Shown here one piece after another: positions 7,119-9,268 of a DNA stretch of 9,268 nucleotides (its first letter is position 1; every line of letters starts with the position of its first letter). A model generated the notes under the pieces. It was not told the origin of the DNA and searched no databases. It saw only the letters and a list, made by a program, of their open reading frames with translations. The DNA lies in assembly GCA_041309605.1 (NCBI GenBank), contig JBFYZH010000082.1:1-9268 (forward strand), read 5' to 3'. Both the position numbers and the translations under genes were made by a program. The stretch is from JALOPX01 sp041309605 (GTDB lineage: Bacteria; Krumholzibacteriota; Krumholzibacteriia; Krumholzibacteriales; Krumholzibacteriaceae).

Positions 7119-7122
7119 TTTT

Positions 7123-9246
7123 TCACACCGCCGGCCCTCCCGGTGTCCTTTTTCGGCCAAGCCAGGTTGCCGCCCGGGAAACGGTCTCGCCGACGGAAAC
7201 GGTTTGCGAGACGGGAACGGGCAGAGTGGAAAGGATGATCGACCCGTACGGCCGGGTTGTCAGACGCGAATCGAGTATTACGACAACTCCACGGTCGCTG
7301 CTGCGCCTGATCAGCCTTCCGATCCCCTGGCGCAGTCTCAGGACTGCCGTCGGCAGGTGGAGCCTTGTGAATGGATTTTCGCCGAGACGCCGAAGCCGGT
7401 CCGAGCGGGCCTCGATCACCGGTTCGGTAGGCACGGGGAAGGGGAGTTTGGGGATCACCAGCATCTCCAGCTGGTCGCCGGGAAAATCGACTCCCTCCCA
7501 GAAGCTGGCCACCCCGAGCAGTATGGCACATTCCGACTCCCTGAAACGTGCCGCCAGCGCTTCGCGGCTCTCCGTCCCGTCCTGGACCAGAAGGGGGCCG
7601 CGGATCGGTTTTCCGGCAAGGAACCCGGCCATCGACCTGCACATCCTGTACGAAGTCAGAAGAACCATGATCCTGCACGCTGTTTCGGACGCGAGAGCGC
7701 ATACGATCTCCCCCGCCTTATCGGCGAACCCAACGTCGTTGGGATCACCGAGCCCGGTCTGAAGCAGTATCAGACAGTTATCCTCATAGCTGAACGGAGA
7801 GCCGGACACAAGTTCCAGAGGCTCCCCCGGAAGCAGGCGTATGCCGAGATTCTCCTTTATAAAATCGAACGATCCTTTCTCGGCGAGAGTAGCCGATGTG
7901 AAGATCGCCGATTCGCAACTCGATTCGAGGAAATCGGCAAACCGCCGGTCGACCTGAAGTGGAGAACCGCAGATCGATACGGCCGATCCGGAAGCCGACC
8001 ATTCGATCCAGAAGACGCTTTCTTCGTCACAGCCGCCGGTAAGATAATCGATAGCCTCCGAGAGGATTCCAGCCTCCTCTTCTATGAACGACAAGTCCTG
8101 TGCCAGCATCTGGACCTGCTGCCCCGCCACGGCATCAAGTATTGATTTAAGTAATCTCCTTAACTCATTGATATTATATTTTATTTCAATTATATGATCC
8201 CTGGCATCTGCGAAGGTCTCGCCACCGTCATGATAGCGGGTTCTGACCCCTCGAAGTTCCCCCAGCGGATTCAGAAGGCCTGTCACCGATTCGAAAAAGT
8301 CGCTGAACGAACCGGTCAGCGCCTTGAAGCTTTGAGATAATCTCTCAACCTGGCCGGACGGTTGCCGCGACTTTCCCGCAGCCCCGAGTTCCAGCGCGAG
8401 ATATTTCCACCTGTCGTCGGATAAGGAGACCGGCGACACCTGTTCGGAAAGCCGGTCGATATCCGCCGAGGAGACCTTTATCGAAAGGTTCTCCATTACG
8501 CAGTCCTCCAGGTGATGAGCCTCGTCGAAAACGATGCCCTCGTAGGGCCCGAGGATCGAGTTTCCCTGCATGTAATCGGTCAGTATCAGGGCATGATTGA
8601 CGAAAACGATCCCGGCCGCCCTGGCCCTCTTTCTTGCGTTGATCAGCGGGCAGGCATCCGCGAGATCGCATCCGTTCATCCGGCAACGCGGCGGCGCCGA
8701 CAGTCCCTGCCGTTTTTCGAGTTCCTGCCGCCGGGGAATGCAGCCGGCCAGCCCGCCCGGGGCGAGCGAAACGGCAAGGCCGAGCGACAGGGCCGCCGCC
8801 GGGTCCTCTGCGGAGATTTTTATTACGCTCGAGACGGCTTTTTTCGCGCATATGTAATTCTCCCGTCCCAGTAGTCTCTCGATACCTATATTTATCCCCG
8901 GGACGATCCCGAGATTAAGCATTTCCCCGGTCAGAAGCTGATCCTGGAGGTTTCTCGTGTGGGTCGAGATCATGATCCTCTCGCCCGTTCTCATCGAATG
9001 AAGAGCGCATGGGACGAGGTATCCCAGCGATTTTCCCGTTCCCGTTCCCGCTTCCACGAGGGCGATCCTCCGGTCCGCGAGGGCCTGAAGAACCGTCCGG
9101 GCCATCTCGAGCTGACCCTCCCGGGCTTCCCCAAGTTTTTCGAAAAGAATACCGAACGCCGTCTCCATATCCGGGAGGACTCCGTCCGAAGCGGTTCTTT
9201 CGGGAATGACACCGCCGGCGAAGTCCCCTTCTCCGGCAACGCGCAT
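7123..9246 (-). CDS. dinG: DinG-family ATP-dependent DNA helicase with iron-sulfur cluster
   Basis: The product (707 residues) is a superfamily 2, XPD-like 5'-to-3' helicase; DinG proteins unwind R-loops, D-loops and forked DNA during repair and replication. Motifs in order: REGQ at 42-45, Walker A EAGTGTGKS at 65-73, ISTHTRNLQDQLL at 93-105, four cysteines at 133, 188, 193 and 199, DEAH at 241-244, TSATL at 450-454, GVASFWEGVDFPG at 578-590, and motif VI QGIGRLIRR at 640-648. The last three cysteines have the CX4CX5C spacing of Escherichia coli DinG (194, 199, 205), so a 4Fe-4S cluster is expected. No exonuclease domain is present. The ATG at 9246 has GAGGA ten bases upstream; the frame is open to the window edge, so a farther start is possible. 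DinG against YoaA-like paralogs cannot be settled from sequence alone. An unusually AT-rich patch codes for about residues 350-370. Confidence 0.92.
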   Translation of the reverse strand: MRVAGEGDFAGGVIPERTASDGVLPDMETAFGILFEKLGEAREGQLEMARTVLQALADRRIALVEAGTGTGKSLGYLVPCALHSMRTGERIMISTHTRNLQDQLLTGEMLNLGIVPGINIGIERLLGRENYICAKKAVSSVIKISAEDPAAALSLGLAVSLAPGGLAGCIPRRQELEKRQGLSAPPRCRMNGCDLADACPLINARKRARAAGIVFVNHALILTDYMQGNSILGPYEGIVFDEAHHLEDCVMENLSIKVSSADIDRLSEQVSPVSLSDDRWKYLALELGAAGKSRQPSGQVERLSQSFKALTGSFSDFFESVTGLLNPLGELRGVRTRYHDGGETFADARDHIIEIKYNINELRRLLKSILDAVAGQQVQMLAQDLSFIEEEAGILSEAIDYLTGGCDEESVFWIEWSASGSAVSICGSPLQVDRRFADFLESSCESAIFTSATLAEKGSFDFIKENLGIRLLPGEPLELVSGSPFSYEDNCLILLQTGLGDPNDVGFADKAGEIVCALASETACRIMVLLTSYRMCRSMAGFLAGKPIRGPLLVQDGTESREALAARFRESECAILLGVASFWEGVDFPGDQLEMLVIPKLPFPVPTEPVIEARSDRLRRLGENPFTRLHLPTAVLRLRQGIGRLIRRSSDRGVVVILDSRLTTRPYGSIILSTLPVPVSQTVSVGETVSRAATWLGRKRTPGGPAV
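8141..8200. other. AT-rich island inside the dinG-like gene
   Basis: By hand count 48 of these 60 bases are A or T, against clearly GC-rich sequence on both sides. It codes for IIEIKYNINELRRLLKS and neighbours using codons such as ATA, TTA and AAA that are uncommon elsewhere in the gene. On the minus strand it contains two TATAAT hexamers (8173-8178 and one near 8190) but no -35 at the right distance, and AAGGAG at about 8156-8161 without a nearby start codon. Confidence 0.5.
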
Positions 9247-9268
9247 GGCCGCCGCTTCCTCGATCAGC

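Noticed and set aside
7000..8145. Long plus-strand open frame of 381 codons
   Set aside because: It lies opposite the dinG-like gene, whose motifs are clear. The plus-strand product has no recognisable domain and is Arg- and Pro-rich, as expected of an antisense frame in GC-rich DNA.
9247..9268. Possible stop codon of an upstream gene at 9264-9266 (TGA, minus strand)
   Set aside because: Only five bases lie upstream within the window, so no gene can be supported.

Overview
The window is GC-rich bacterial chromosome, and every gene I can support lies on the minus strand. It therefore reads from the right edge to the left: a DinG-type helicase, urocanate hydratase (hutU), imidazolonepropionase (hutI), a TPR protein with an acidic, low-complexity linker, a PHP-domain phosphoesterase, and the first 476 codons of a TonB-dependent-receptor-like outer membrane protein that runs off the left edge. 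No RNA genes, insertion sequences, CRISPR arrays, integrase sites or replication origins were seen.

The organism looks like a Gram-negative bacterium. It has an outer-membrane receptor with a signal peptide, classic Shine-Dalgarno sites including a ten-base perfect match upstream of hutU, and the standard genetic code. The mix of genes and the style of the TPR protein recall GC-rich candidate phyla of the FCB group or deltaproteobacterial-type lineages. That placement is a guess and cannot be fixed from this sequence alone.

Right part (7123-9246): a complete dinG-like gene with Walker A, DEAH box, four iron-sulfur cysteines and helicase motif VI. It is followed by a 185-base gap before hutU. 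This gap holds a doubtful 44-codon ORF, overlapping stem-loops, a terminator-like hairpin that points the wrong way (plus strand), an AT-rich stretch and a very strong ribosome binding site.

Middle part (2366-6937): hutU and hutI catalyse the second and third steps of histidine breakdown (urocanate to imidazolonepropionate to formiminoglutamate). They are separated by 121 bases. The stop codon of hutI overlaps the TTG start of the TPR gene (TTGA), and the PHP gene follows after 16 bases, so hutI, the TPR gene and the PHP gene are very probably one transcription unit. The histidine lyase (hutH) and the last-step enzyme (hutG or hutF) are not in the window.

Left part (1-1428): the receptor-like gene starts 81 bases after the PHP gene in the same direction and may be the last gene of the unit or have its own promoter.

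I found no convincing undescribed system. The observations most worth checking are the hutU leader with its competing hairpins and the reproducibility of the hutI-TPR-PHP linkage.
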